Part shown: positions 1 to 7,817 of the stretch, piece by piece
Layout of the letters: each line of letters starts with the position of its first letter
How positions within the stretch are numbered: the first letter of the stretch is position 1
Assembly (NCBI GenBank): GCA_910587725.1
Contig: CAJUNG010000033.1
Coordinates: forward strand, 1-19,498
Source of the DNA: an uncultured Bacilli bacterium
GTDB taxonomy: Bacteria; Bacillota_I; Bacilli_A; RF39; UBA660
Direction of reading: 5' to 3'
DNA: 19,498 nt
The notes under the pieces: generated by a model
Seen by the model: the letters and a program-made list of their open reading frames with translations, nothing else
What the model was told of the DNA's origin: nothing
Database searches by the model: none
Program-made: the position numbers and the translations under genes

Positions 1-207
1 CTCATCTTCTTCTAACTCTAAATATAAATTTCCTACCGTAATTACTTGTTTTTTGCTTCCTGAATACGTAAAATCCATCCAAGCATAAGTAAGACCAAAA
101 ATAAAAATAGAAATAATTCCAATAAACACGAATAATTTAATAGAACGAGGAATTCTATTTAATTTTTGATACCCCCCCCCAACGTATTTTTGAATTTCAT
201 TAAACAT
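1..207 (-). CDS. N-terminal part of a membrane-anchored TasA-like surface protein (cut by window edge), with an in-frame G9 tract
   Basis: The first 69 codons are visible; the gene runs off the left end. The product starts MFNEIQKY, has three Gly from a nine-G run (residues 10-12), then a basic stretch and one hydrophobic segment at about residues 23-43 ending TYAW. The short stretch after it (SKKQVITVGNLYLELEED) matches in pattern the same place in the protein encoded at 14328-15551 (STKKHMIKAADMDVILEED). That layout resembles the TasA/camelysin (SipW-type substrate) N-terminus, a family assignment I infer and cannot confirm from 69 residues. The ATG at 207 has the GG of the purine-rich AGAAAGAAGG directly against it, which is too close. 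A second ATG at 200, in another frame, is spaced 7 nt from it but reaches a stop after 13 codons. It has its own promoter at 234-262. Confidence 0.7.
   Translation of the reverse strand, partial: MFNEIQKYVGGGYQKLNRIPRSIKLFVFIGIISIFIFGLTYAWMDFTYSGSKKQVITVGNLYLELEEDE
172..180 (-). repeat. Nine-base homopolymer (G9 on the minus strand) inside the coding region
   Basis: Nine consecutive C on the plus strand. Read on the minus strand it gives codons 10-12 (GGG GGG GGG) of the gene starting at 207. Length changes by slipped-strand mispairing would shift the frame before the membrane anchor. With nine G the ATG at 207 is in frame with the rest of the gene; with seven or ten G the better-spaced ATG at 200 would be in frame. 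Confidence 0.85.
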
Positions 208-233
208 CCTTCTTTCTAAGTCTTGATTATTCT

Positions 234-262
234 ATTATACAAAAATAAGTTTTTCTTTTCAA
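234..262 (-). promoter_or_regulatory. Sigma-A-type promoter of the gene starting at 207
   Basis: On the minus strand TTGAAA (262-257), a 17-bp spacer, then TATAAT (239-234). The -35 box overlaps the ftsW stop codon. The downstream gene can therefore be transcribed separately from ftsW. Confidence 0.7.
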
Positions 263-1431
263 GAAAGTTTTCTTCCCTGTTTTTTTAAGGAAGTCATCTC
301 CTCCTCCGTTATTTTCGTCTCCACATGGATTCTTTGGACAAAGGTAAGTGCAAAAATCAAACACATCGCAAAACTCCCACCATAGCTCAGGAAAGGAAGA
401 GGAACTCCAGTCATCGGCATAAGTCCAAAGACTCCACCTAAATTTACAAGAATATGTAAACTAATATAAAAAGCAACTGCATAGCAAATCACGGCCCCAC
501 GCATCGTAAAGCTTTCTTTTCCAATCTTTAAAATTCTTCCAATAACCAGAAAATATAAACCAAAAATCATGAGTCCACCAACCAAACCTGTCTCTTCTAA
601 AACAATAGCAAAAATAAAGTCCGTATGTGCTTCTGGTAAATACAAATATTTCTGGGTACTATTTCCCAGACCAACTCCTAAAAGTCCACCATTATTAATG
701 GCAATATAGCCGTTACAAACCTGATTTCCTGTTCCATAAAACTTTTCTTCTGAGCAGGGATTTCGAAAATCGAAACGAGATGCCTGTCTATCTTCTAACA
801 AGCTTACTCCACCACGTGTATAAAGCAAGGCAAAACAAACAGCAAATCCTCCAATTAATAAAGTAGATTTCCCTTTAATTTCTTTAGAGATAGGAACAAT
901 AAAAAATATTAGCGCAACAATCAAAGTAAAAATAATGGTCGTCCCTAAGTCAGGTTGTCGAAAAATTAAAATAGCAATAGCAATAGGTAAAATCAAAGGA
1001 AACAAACTAGCGGTAAATGAATTTAGCTTGTTCTTAAATTTCTCGTAATAAGTGGCCAAATAAACGATTACGGCAATTTTCGCAAATTCTGATGGTTGAA
1101 TGGTCATAAATCCGACCCCAATCCAACTTTTCGCCTGATTTCGAACAGCAGCATAAAGAAGTAAATAAATCAAGGCAATCAAAATTATAATTAACGCCAT
1201 ATTCGATAACGCATGATATTTCTTCGTATCAATTTGTAAAAGAATCAAAGAAAAAAAACTACTTCCTACTAAAAATAGCAACTGCCTTAAAAAATAACGA
1301 TAAGGACTAACACTATATTTCATATATGCCGCAACATTACTAGCGGAAAAAATCATCATTAACCCAAAAACAAATAAGAGAAAAGTAATAAAAAGTAAGG
1401 GTTTATCCATTTTTTTGATTATTCTTCTCAT
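259..1431 (-). CDS. ftsW: SEDS-family peptidoglycan glycosyltransferase, FtsW-like
   Basis: Integral membrane polymerase of the FtsW/RodA/SpoVE family, which joins lipid II into glycan strands at the division site or lateral wall together with a class B PBP. The 390-residue product has about ten hydrophobic segments and family motifs: SWIGVGFMTIQPSEFAK (about 102-118), DLGTT, YLPEAHTDFIFAI (about 264-276, containing the conserved Asp of the active site) and the C-terminal GVPLPFLSYGGS. YLPEAHTDFIFAI favours FtsW over RodA, but a RodA role is not excluded. I place the start at ATG 1431 because AGGTGAGG lies 6 nt upstream; an in-frame GTG at 1443 lies within that ribosome binding site. The large outer loop carries two Cys (NPC...VCNG, about 226 and 239) that could form a disulfide. 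No partner PBP is present in the window. Confidence 0.9.
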   Translation of the reverse strand: MRRIIKKMDKPLLFITFLLFVFGLMMIFSASNVAAYMKYSVSPYRYFLRQLLFLVGSSFFSLILLQIDTKKYHALSNMALIIILIALIYLLLYAAVRNQAKSWIGVGFMTIQPSEFAKIAVIVYLATYYEKFKNKLNSFTASLFPLILPIAIAILIFRQPDLGTTIIFTLIVALIFFIVPISKEIKGKSTLLIGGFAVCFALLYTRGGVSLLEDRQASRFDFRNPCSEEKFYGTGNQVCNGYIAINNGGLLGVGLGNSTQKYLYLPEAHTDFIFAIVLEETGLVGGLMIFGLYFLVIGRILKIGKESFTMRGAVICYAVAFYISLHILVNLGGVFGLMPMTGVPLPFLSYGGSFAMCLIFALTFVQRIHVETKITEEEMTSLKKQGRKLS

Positions 1432-1563
1432 GCTCCACCTCACCTACTATAATAATCATATCATATTTTTACTATTTGAGAGCAAAAAATTAGACTTTTG
1501 TAATAACATTTTATATATCTTAGGAATACCTTATATTAGATAACCAAAAAGGAGGTATCATTT

Positions 1564-1776
1564 ATGATGAACTATTATGGTGGTTCCACTTGGGGAAACA
1601 CTGGATGCGGATGCGGTTGTGCATCTCAACCAACTTCATTTTCTAACTATATGCCATACGGATGTGGTTGCGGTTGTGGAAATACCGGAATGGGAAATAA
1701 TTCTTCTTACTACGCAATCATTTTAGTATTATTCATCTTGCTTGTGATTGTCATCGGTTCTAGATTAGGAAACTAA
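1564..1776 (+). CDS. Small Cys/Gly-rich membrane protein, YjcZ-like tail
   Basis: A 70-residue protein with two GCGCGC clusters (Cys 15/17/19 and 34/36/38) and a single C-terminal transmembrane helix at about 50-66 (YYAIILVLFILLVIVIG). The tail closely resembles the hydrophobic segment of YjcZ/SscA-type small proteins known from Bacillus spores; the Cys clusters are unusual for it. A strong AGGAGG (1550-1555) lies 8 nt before the ATG; a second ATG follows immediately. It stands alone, converging on the CsoR-family gene with a shared terminator. I see no clear -35/-10 pair upstream. Function is unknown; metal or redox binding by the six Cys is possible but only inferred. Confidence 0.8.
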   Translation: MMNYYGGSTWGNTGCGCGCASQPTSFSNYMPYGCGCGCGNTGMGNNSSYYAIILVLFILLVIVIGSRLGN

Positions 1777-1816
1777 AAAAAGAGGCCAACGATAAATATT
1801 TATCGGCCTCTTTTTA
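1773..1816. terminator. Bidirectional rho-independent terminator between convergent genes
   Basis: AGAGGCC...GGCCTCT flanked by A-run and T-run, with an inner palindrome CGATAAAT/ATTTATCG separated by a two-base bulge. The stem is strong on both strands and lies between the stop codons at 1776 and 1814. Confidence 0.9.
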
Positions 1817-2125
1817 CTTTAACTTATCAAAAAGCATCATCATCTCATCTACTGTTTCTAGGTTACCTTGAACTAATTCAGGAATACTCTCACTAGAAAT
1901 ATGTGCCCTCAAAACTTCTTTTCCAATAGTTTCTAATGCTTTTTCTACTGCTAAAACTTGAATTAAGATGTCTTCAGTATAACGATCATCTTCAATCATT
2001 TGCTTAATTCCACGCATTTGTCCTTCTGCGACATTAAATCGACGAATCAGTGCTTTTTTTGTATCTGTCGCACGTTTAGTAAAGTGTGGTTTTACTGCTG
2101 CTTTTTCTTTCTTTGTTTCTTCCAT
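1814..2125 (-). CDS. CsoR/RcnR/FrmR-family transcriptional repressor lacking the usual cysteine ligands
   Basis: The 103-residue all-helical product has the DUF156 signature: RRFNVAEGQMRGIKQMIEDDRY (29-49), EDILIQ, AVEKAL, and VLRAHIS around 71-77. In copper-sensing CsoR the metal site is Cys-His-Cys, in RY-C-xDIL and HLxxC. Here these positions read Thr50, His75 and Glu79, and the protein has no Cys at all. It is therefore unlikely to sense Cu(I) or persulfide in the known way; it may bind another ligand or metal, or be apo-regulated. The N-terminal 20 residues are basic. The promoter overlaps a palindrome (2159-2176), suggesting autorepression. GGTGAT lies about 5 nt upstream of the ATG. 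It is followed only by a terminator, so no target transporter is co-transcribed. Confidence 0.88.
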   Translation of the reverse strand: MEETKKEKAAVKPHFTKRATDTKKALIRRFNVAEGQMRGIKQMIEDDRYTEDILIQVLAVEKALETIGKEVLRAHISSESIPELVQGNLETVDEMMMLFDKLK

Positions 2126-2142
2126 TATTGATCACCAATATC

Positions 2143-2171
2143 ATTATATACCCACAATAGGTATTTGTAAA
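2143..2171 (-). promoter_or_regulatory. Promoter of the CsoR-family gene
   Basis: On the minus strand TTTACA (2171-2166), a 17-bp spacer, TATAAT (2148-2143). The -35 box sits at the centre of the palindrome at 2159-2176. Confidence 0.75.
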
Positions 2172-2176
2172 TACCT
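2159..2176. promoter_or_regulatory. Palindromic operator candidate (AGGTATTT-gt-AAATACCT)
   Basis: A perfect 8-bp inverted repeat with a 2-bp centre covers the -35 box of the repressor gene. CCC (2151-2153) and GGG (2181-2183) flank it almost symmetrically, giving a wider dyad. CsoR-family repressors bind GC-tract-containing inverted repeats at their own promoters; use of this site by the adjacent gene product is inferred. Confidence 0.6.
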
Positions 2177-2197
2177 TATAGGGAAAAAAAGTTTACC

Positions 2198-2229
2198 AAA
2201 AAAAGGAAAATATTTCTATTCTCCTTTTA
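2198..2229 (-). terminator. Terminator after parC, overlapping its 3' end
   Basis: On the minus strand AAAAGGA (within the last parC codons) can pair with TCCTTTT, followed by a run of seven T. The stop codon lies in the loop. The stem has one bulge, so strength is moderate. Confidence 0.55.
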
Positions 2230-4759
2230 GGAAATCATCAATCGTCATCAATCGTTCATCAATTTCTTTTAAAGAAACATTTACATGAGAAGACTTCTCT
2301 TCTAAAACTTCCTCCTGTTTTTCTTCAGTAGAAGCATCCGTCCGCCGCAAAATACTAGCAACCACAAAGGCATCGATAATTTTTTGCTTAGTTACTGCGC
2401 TTCCCGTTGAATACCGATCCATAATCGGAATTTCGGAAGTTTTTAATAAATCGATATCCGTATGTTTAATTCCAATATTCGTCTTTGTTTTAACAACAAA
2501 AGTTTTCACCACTTGATATGGATTTTTCTTTACCTCTTTGATAATCATCAAACCACGTCTAGCTCTAACTTGACGATCAAATTCACTCAATTTAACCCGT
2601 TTTGCCGTTCCCTTATCGAAAATCGCAACAACATAATTATCTTCTGTCATATCAAAATTAGAAATCGCAACAACTTCATCTTCTTTCAGATTAATTCCTT
2701 TAACCCCACTAGTTTTAAGACCGACCTCAGGTACATCATCTCGTTTAAACCAAAGTCCATAACCATTTCTTGTGCTAAGGAATACTTCTGTCTGTTGAGC
2801 AAGGACAACACCAACCAAGGAATCTCCCTCTTTTAATTTCATACAAGCAATCGGTTTAGAATATCTTTGTACCTTAAATTCTTTAAGTGATGTTCTTTTA
2901 ATCATTCCCATCTTAGATACCATCATGATGGATAAATCTAAATTAAAATCATATACAGGACAAGCAAAGATAATTTCTTCATTTTCTTCTAATTTCACCA
3001 AATTACTGATATGTTTACCTAAATCTTTCCATTTTAAATCAAAAATCGTATGCACAGGAATATATAAATAATTACCAAAAGAAGTAAATACGAGTAAGGT
3101 ATCTAAGGTATTCATCTCATATTTTCCTAAAATATAATCCCCATCTTTTAATGTGACATCTTCTGTCGTAGAAGTGAATGAGCGAATACTACTTCGTTTT
3201 AAGTAACCATCTTTCGTCACTAATACCATGACATCTTCCTTAGGAATCATATCGACCGCTTCTATTTTTAACTCGGTCACCTCTTCTTTGATATCTGTCT
3301 TTCTAGGCGTTGCAAAATCGCGTTTTACTCGACGAAGTTCTTCTTTCATCACATTCTTAAGTGCATTTTCATCATTTAAAATAATGCGAAGACCCTCAAC
3401 AATTTTTTTCAAATTATCTCGTTCTTCTTCTAATAAAGTAACGTCCATATTCGTTAAACGATAAAGTTGTAATACTAAAATCGCCTCAGCTTGTGCTTCC
3501 GTAAACTTAAATTGTTCAACTAAATTAACTTTAGCATCCGCCTTATCTTTACTTGCACGAATCACTTTAATCACGGAATCTAAAATCGAAAGACAATAGA
3601 TTAATCCTTCTACAATGTGAAGACGAGCTTCGGCATGGTCAAGGTCAAATTTCGTTCTTCGCATAACGAACTCTCTTTGATGTCCGATATAAGCATCTAA
3701 TATATCGATTATTCCCAGAAGACGAGGTCTTTTTTTATCAATAACTACCATATTATAGCTATAGTTCTTTTGTAAATCTGTATTTTTAAGTAAATAATTT
3801 AGGACAAGTTCACACTTTGCATCTTTCTTTAAATCAATCGCAATACGTAGTCCATCTTTATCTGATTCATCACGAACTTCCATAATCCCATCGATTTTTT
3901 TATCTATGCGAATTTCATCGATTCGACGAACAAGTTCAGCTTTATTGACATCAAAAGGAATTTCAGAAACAGCCAAAACAACTTTATTTTTCTCTTCTTC
4001 AAAGGCAGTCCGACTTCGAACAACAATTTTTCCTCGTCCGGATAAAAAAGCGGCTCGAATCGAATCGATTCCCTCAACAATTCCTCCCGTAGGAAAGTCT
4101 GGTCCTTTTACGATATTCATAATGGTATCAAGAGTACAATTTGGACTATCTATTCTTTTAATGGTTGCATCAATGACTTCACCTAAATTATGCGGAGGAA
4201 TTTCGGTTGCATATCCCGCAGAAATTCCCGAAGTACCATTGACCAAAAGGTTAGGAAAACGAACAGGAAGAACGGTTGGTTCTAATAAAGTATCGTCAAA
4301 GTTTGGCGCCCACTCCACGGTATTTTTATCTAAATCCTTCAAAAGCTCATTACTAATTTTAGAAAGACGAGACTCCGTATAACGCATCGCGGCAGGACTA
4401 TCGCCATCCATCGAACCGTTATTTCCGTGCATATCAATATAACAAGTATTCTGTTTCCACCATTGACTCATTCTCACCATTGCTTCATAAATAGAAGAAT
4501 CCCCATGGGGGTGATATTTACCCATTACATCGCCAACACATCTAGCACTCTTAACATAAGGCTTATCGAAGGTATGTCGCTCACGAAACATCGAATACAA
4601 AATTCTTCTTTGTACTGGCTTTAATCCATCTCTAACATCGGGAATTGCTCTATCCTGGATAATATATTTAGAATACTGTCCGAATCTTTCTCCCATAATA
4701 TCTTCTAAGGTATAATCCTTAATTTTTTCTAAGATTGATTCCGTTGAATTTTTTTTCAC
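2216..4759 (-). CDS. parC: DNA topoisomerase IV subunit A
   Basis: The breakage-reunion subunit of topoisomerase IV, which decatenates daughter chromosomes as a C2E2 complex with ParE. The 847-residue protein has the N-terminal winged-helix/tower region (about 10-500) and a C-terminal beta-propeller region. The catalytic Tyr is Y127 in AAMRYTE. The quinolone-determining region reads HPHGDSSIYEA with Ser88 and Glu92 (positions of S. aureus Ser80/Glu84), the usual unmutated residues. The propeller has only a degenerate GyrA-box-like sequence (VRARRGLMIIK), which supports ParC over GyrA. It is the last gene of the parE operon, 16 bp after the unknown gene. The C-terminus carries a Glu/Lys-rich tail. 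Confidence 0.93.
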   Translation of the reverse strand: MKKNSTESILEKIKDYTLEDIMGERFGQYSKYIIQDRAIPDVRDGLKPVQRRILYSMFRERHTFDKPYVKSARCVGDVMGKYHPHGDSSIYEAMVRMSQWWKQNTCYIDMHGNNGSMDGDSPAAMRYTESRLSKISNELLKDLDKNTVEWAPNFDDTLLEPTVLPVRFPNLLVNGTSGISAGYATEIPPHNLGEVIDATIKRIDSPNCTLDTIMNIVKGPDFPTGGIVEGIDSIRAAFLSGRGKIVVRSRTAFEEEKNKVVLAVSEIPFDVNKAELVRRIDEIRIDKKIDGIMEVRDESDKDGLRIAIDLKKDAKCELVLNYLLKNTDLQKNYSYNMVVIDKKRPRLLGIIDILDAYIGHQREFVMRRTKFDLDHAEARLHIVEGLIYCLSILDSVIKVIRASKDKADAKVNLVEQFKFTEAQAEAILVLQLYRLTNMDVTLLEEERDNLKKIVEGLRIILNDENALKNVMKEELRRVKRDFATPRKTDIKEEVTELKIEAVDMIPKEDVMVLVTKDGYLKRSSIRSFTSTTEDVTLKDGDYILGKYEMNTLDTLLVFTSFGNYLYIPVHTIFDLKWKDLGKHISNLVKLEENEEIIFACPVYDFNLDLSIMMVSKMGMIKRTSLKEFKVQRYSKPIACMKLKEGDSLVGVVLAQQTEVFLSTRNGYGLWFKRDDVPEVGLKTSGVKGINLKEDEVVAISNFDMTEDNYVVAIFDKGTAKRVKLSEFDRQVRARRGLMIIKEVKKNPYQVVKTFVVKTKTNIGIKHTDIDLLKTSEIPIMDRYSTGSAVTKQKIIDAFVVASILRRTDASTEEKQEEVLEEKSSHVNVSLKEIDERLMTIDDFLKGE

Positions 4760-4775
4760 GTTATCCCCCTCCTCA

Positions 4776-5318
4776 TCAGTTCGTAATTTTCGAAATATAA
4801 TAATTATCGATATTCGTAACGATTCTTTTCGTAGATTCTTCTAACAATAGTTGATAAGCGTTTTGATATTTACGAATCATATCTTGAATAGAAATATAAC
4901 TACGTTTAGTACAGCTAGCAATTTTTTCTAAAATTTTTCCTGTAAAATAAAGATTAAAAGCATGTTGAAAGTTCTTTTCTTTAATCATCTTCACTAAATC
5001 GTTTTCTAAACACACAATATCACGAATATCTCTTAAATGTTGAAGTCTTTCTTTATTTGCCTCCGTTGCTAAATCGATACAAGAAAGCCGAGTAAACTCT
5101 CCTTTATATTTTTCTTTCGCTAAATCAATATCTTCTAATTGAATGCGTTCAATAAATTTAGGAAATACCAAATTCATCTTTTCTGTCGTATCTTTAAATA
5201 GAACCGCCGTAATATCATCCAATTTGATTCTTTTTTCCTCTAATGCATAATAAATTGCTGCTCCATATTCATTAAATTCTTTTAAAATATTATAAATGTC
5301 TTTATTAGAAAGGGTCAT
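4776..5318 (-). CDS. Unknown protein encoded between parE and parC
   Basis: I do not recognise this 180-residue protein. It looks soluble and mostly helical, with many charged residues, no signal peptide and no membrane segment; it begins MTLSNKDIYNILKEF and ends in a helical Gln/Leu/Glu-rich region. The start is the ATG at 5318, with GAGGTG 6 nt upstream; an in-frame GTG at 5327 lies within that ribosome binding site. Spacing is 21 bp after parE and 16 bp before parC, so it is co-transcribed and probably translated at a similar level. In most Firmicutes parE and parC are adjacent, so the insertion is unusual. A link to topoisomerase IV is suggested only by position. Confidence 0.8.
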   Translation of the reverse strand: MTLSNKDIYNILKEFNEYGAAIYYALEEKRIKLDDITAVLFKDTTEKMNLVFPKFIERIQLEDIDLAKEKYKGEFTRLSCIDLATEANKERLQHLRDIRDIVCLENDLVKMIKEKNFQHAFNLYFTGKILEKIASCTKRSYISIQDMIRKYQNAYQLLLEESTKRIVTNIDNYYISKITN

Positions 5319-5339
5319 AACTAGCACCTCTTTTTTATT

Positions 5340-7250
5340 TTATATCTGATAATCATCTTCTAAAGAAAATTCTACATTTTCTTCAATCCATTCTTTTCTT
5401 GGTTCTACATTGTCACCCATCAGTACACTAACTCTTTTTTCTGCAAGATAGGCGTCTTCGATTTTTACGCGAATTAAAGTTCTACTACCAGGATGCATGG
5501 TGGTAACTGCTAACTGCTCAGCATCCATCTCACCTAGTCCTTTATATCTTTGAATGGTATATTTTTTATTGGTTTTCGCCGTATGTTCTAACATTTCTTC
5601 TTTGGTGTATACATATTTTTCTTCTTTTCCTGATTTTAGTAAGAAAAGTGGTGGTAAAGCAATATAGAGTTTTCCCGCTTCAATTAAAGGCCGCATATAT
5701 CGGTAAAAAAACGTCAGAAGTAAACACTGAATATGTGCTCCATCATCATCGGCATCGGTCATAATAATGACTTTATCATATTCGCAATCTTCAATATCAA
5801 AGCTTGCACCAACACCTGCACCAATCGTATAAATCATTGTATTGATTTCTTCATTTTTCAAGATATTTTCCATTTTGGCTTTTTCAGTGTTTAAAACTTT
5901 TCCACGAAGGGGTAAAATGGCCTGAAATTTTCGGTCTCTACCTTGTTTAGCAGAACCACCTGCCGAATCTCCCTCGACCAAAAAGAGTTCATTTTTATTT
6001 TTATTTTTGGTTTGAGCGGGAGTAAGTTTTCCTGATAATGCTCGCTCTTTAGGATTTTTGCTTTTCCCTTTTCGGGCTTCTTCTCTTGCCTTTCTTGCCG
6101 CATCACTCGCTTGTTTTGCACGAAGTGCTTTATCGATAATTTCTGTTGCAATCTTTTTATTTTCTTCTAAATAAAAACCTAGTTTTTCATAAGTAATGGC
6201 ATCTACAATCGTTCGTGCTTGAGGAGTTCCTAATTTTCCTTTCGTCTGCCCTTCAAACTGTAAATACTCCTCAGGAATCTTTAAACTGATAATAGCCGTC
6301 AACCCTTCTCTAACGTTTCCACCTTCAAAGGCTTTCTCTTTACCTTTGATATATCCATTATTTTTCGCATAGTCATTAAATGCTCTAGTAAGGGCCGTTT
6401 TAAATCCAACTTCGTGTGTTCCCCCATCTACAGTTTTTACGTTATTTACAAAAGAGACGATATTTTCATGATAAGAGTCCGTATACTGCATGGCAATATC
6501 CACTTCAATTTTATCTTTTACAGCTTCGAACGCAAAAGGAGCGTGTAAAGCTTGTTTATCTTCATTTAAGTATTTTACAAATTCGGTAATTCCTTCTTCA
6601 TAGCAGAATTTCGCTTGGCGATTATCTTCTTCGTCGATGACTTCAATGGTAAGTCCTTTTAAAAGGAAGGCTGACTCCTGCATTCTTTCAGCAATCGTAG
6701 TAAACGAAAAGTTGATGGTAGAAAAAATCTCATCATCTGGCATGAAACGCACCGTTGTTCCCGTTTTATTCGTAGGACCTAACTGTTTTAAAGGAAGAGC
6801 AACACTTCCTCCTTGCTCAAAACGAATCATCCACTCATATTTATCTCGTTTTACGGTAACTTCCATCCATTTAGATAGCGCATTAACCACACTTCCACCA
6901 ACACCATGAAGTCCACCAGATGCTTTATAATTTCCCTCTTCAAATTTTCCTCCAGCATGTAAAACGGTATAAATTACCTCAATTGCAGGACGTCCACTTT
7001 CATGCATCCCGACAGGAACCCCACGACCATGGTCTTCTACGCTAATGCTTTTGTCTTTATGAATCGTAATCGTAATAGTATCTCCATACCCATTCATTGC
7101 CTCATCAATCGCATTATCGACAATTTCCCATACCAAATGGTGAAGTCCTCTTTTGTCGGTAGAACCAATATACATTCCTGGCCGTTTTCTAACTGCTTCT
7201 AAACCTTCTAATACTTTAATACTACTTGCATCATATGCCAAATCCATCAT
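5340..7250 (-). CDS. parE: DNA topoisomerase IV subunit B
   Basis: ATPase subunit of topoisomerase IV. GHKL ATPase motifs are visible: EIVDNAIDEA (42-51, with Asn46 as Mg-ATP ligand), EDHGRGVP (72-79) and GGLHGVGGSVVNALS (112-126). The TOPRIM metal site is EGDSAGG (about 426-432) and DADDDGAH (about 499-506); the C-terminal QRYKGLGEMD motif follows. The length of 636 is normal for Gram-positive ParE. ParE rather than GyrB is chosen because parC is in the same operon. The start is uncertain: ATG at 7250 and 7247 lie within 0-3 nt of GGGAG, while a TTG three codons further in (7241) has a better 9-nt spacing. Confidence 0.92.
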   Translation of the reverse strand: MMDLAYDASSIKVLEGLEAVRKRPGMYIGSTDKRGLHHLVWEIVDNAIDEAMNGYGDTITITIHKDKSISVEDHGRGVPVGMHESGRPAIEVIYTVLHAGGKFEEGNYKASGGLHGVGGSVVNALSKWMEVTVKRDKYEWMIRFEQGGSVALPLKQLGPTNKTGTTVRFMPDDEIFSTINFSFTTIAERMQESAFLLKGLTIEVIDEEDNRQAKFCYEEGITEFVKYLNEDKQALHAPFAFEAVKDKIEVDIAMQYTDSYHENIVSFVNNVKTVDGGTHEVGFKTALTRAFNDYAKNNGYIKGKEKAFEGGNVREGLTAIISLKIPEEYLQFEGQTKGKLGTPQARTIVDAITYEKLGFYLEENKKIATEIIDKALRAKQASDAARKAREEARKGKSKNPKERALSGKLTPAQTKNKNKNELFLVEGDSAGGSAKQGRDRKFQAILPLRGKVLNTEKAKMENILKNEEINTMIYTIGAGVGASFDIEDCEYDKVIIMTDADDDGAHIQCLLLTFFYRYMRPLIEAGKLYIALPPLFLLKSGKEEKYVYTKEEMLEHTAKTNKKYTIQRYKGLGEMDAEQLAVTTMHPGSRTLIRVKIEDAYLAEKRVSVLMGDNVEPRKEWIEENVEFSLEDDYQI

Positions 7251-7264
7251 CTCCCACTTCTTAC

Positions 7265-7273
7265 ATTATAACA
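7265..7273 (-). promoter_or_regulatory. Extended -10 promoter of the parE operon
   Basis: TGTTATAAT on the minus strand, about 14 nt before the parE ATG, without a good -35 hexamer (only T-runs at the expected place). The predicted leader is very short. Confidence 0.5.
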
Positions 7274-7289
7274 AAAAAAGAATGACAAA

Positions 7290-7311
7290 AAAAGAAAAAA
7301 AGTTCTACTTT
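7290..7311 (-). terminator. Weak terminator at the end of the GNAT gene
   Basis: AAAGT-aga-ACTTT hairpin on the minus strand containing the TAG stop, followed by a T-rich run broken by one C. The stem is only 5 bp. Confidence 0.35.
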
Positions 7312-7817
7312 ACATTGATTTGACTCAAATATTTTCTCTTTCTTTTTACCAATGTTTCCTTTGCATTTCCTTGTACAAAACCATTATTTTCTAGTATCTT
7401 TCGACTACTCATGTTATCTAGTTGGACAAAAGCATAAATAAATTCTACCTCTTCTAAGAAAAAATCGATGTATTGACAAAAAAAAGAAAGCATTTTTGTC
7501 CCTAGTCCCAAATTACGATAATTTCTATCTAACGCATAAGAAATAGAAACAGACCGACACTTTCCTACCCAATAAGGCACGAAAACGCCAATGATAACAC
7601 CACGGAAACAAACCATATAATTCTTGTGACTAAAAACGTTTTCTATAGGTTCTTCTTTTCTTTCCCAGGTATCATCTAAAATACACTCTTTTCTCACTTG
7701 AACATCTCGTCGTAATAAACGATAAAAAGAAAAATGTTCAGGATTAACCGAAGAATATTCTTCTAAAGAAAAGTCATCTAAAGTAAAAACTTCGCATTTA
7801 TTTTTGACATTTTTCAC
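7305..7817 (-). CDS. GNAT-family N-acetyltransferase
   Basis: A 170-residue cytosolic acetyltransferase that would transfer acetyl from acetyl-CoA to an amine; the substrate is unknown. Motif A, the pyrophosphate-binding loop, is YRNLGLGTKML (about 100-110), and motif B is DNMSSRKILENNGF (about 134-147). The frame is open further upstream, but that region is antiparallel to nothing and simply overlaps mutM in another frame. I choose GTG 7817, because AAGAGGAA lies about 9 nt upstream within the mutM 3' end and the product then has normal GNAT length. It overlaps mutM by 20 bp, implying translational coupling. It is last in the polA-mutM operon. Confidence 0.75.
   Translation of the reverse strand: MKNVKNKCEVFTLDDFSLEEYSSVNPEHFSFYRLLRRDVQVRKECILDDTWERKEEPIENVFSHKNYMVCFRGVIIGVFVPYWVGKCRSVSISYALDRNYRNLGLGTKMLSFFCQYIDFFLEEVEFIYAFVQLDNMSSRKILENNGFVQGNAKETLVKRKRKYLSQINVK

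Noticed and set aside
3906..4382. Open frame of 158 codons on the plus strand inside parC
   Set aside because: It is fully antisense to conserved parC sequence, has no ribosome binding site and gives a low-complexity Ser/Arg/Thr product; it is a shadow of parC. The same applies to the shorter plus-strand frames inside parE, mutM and polA.
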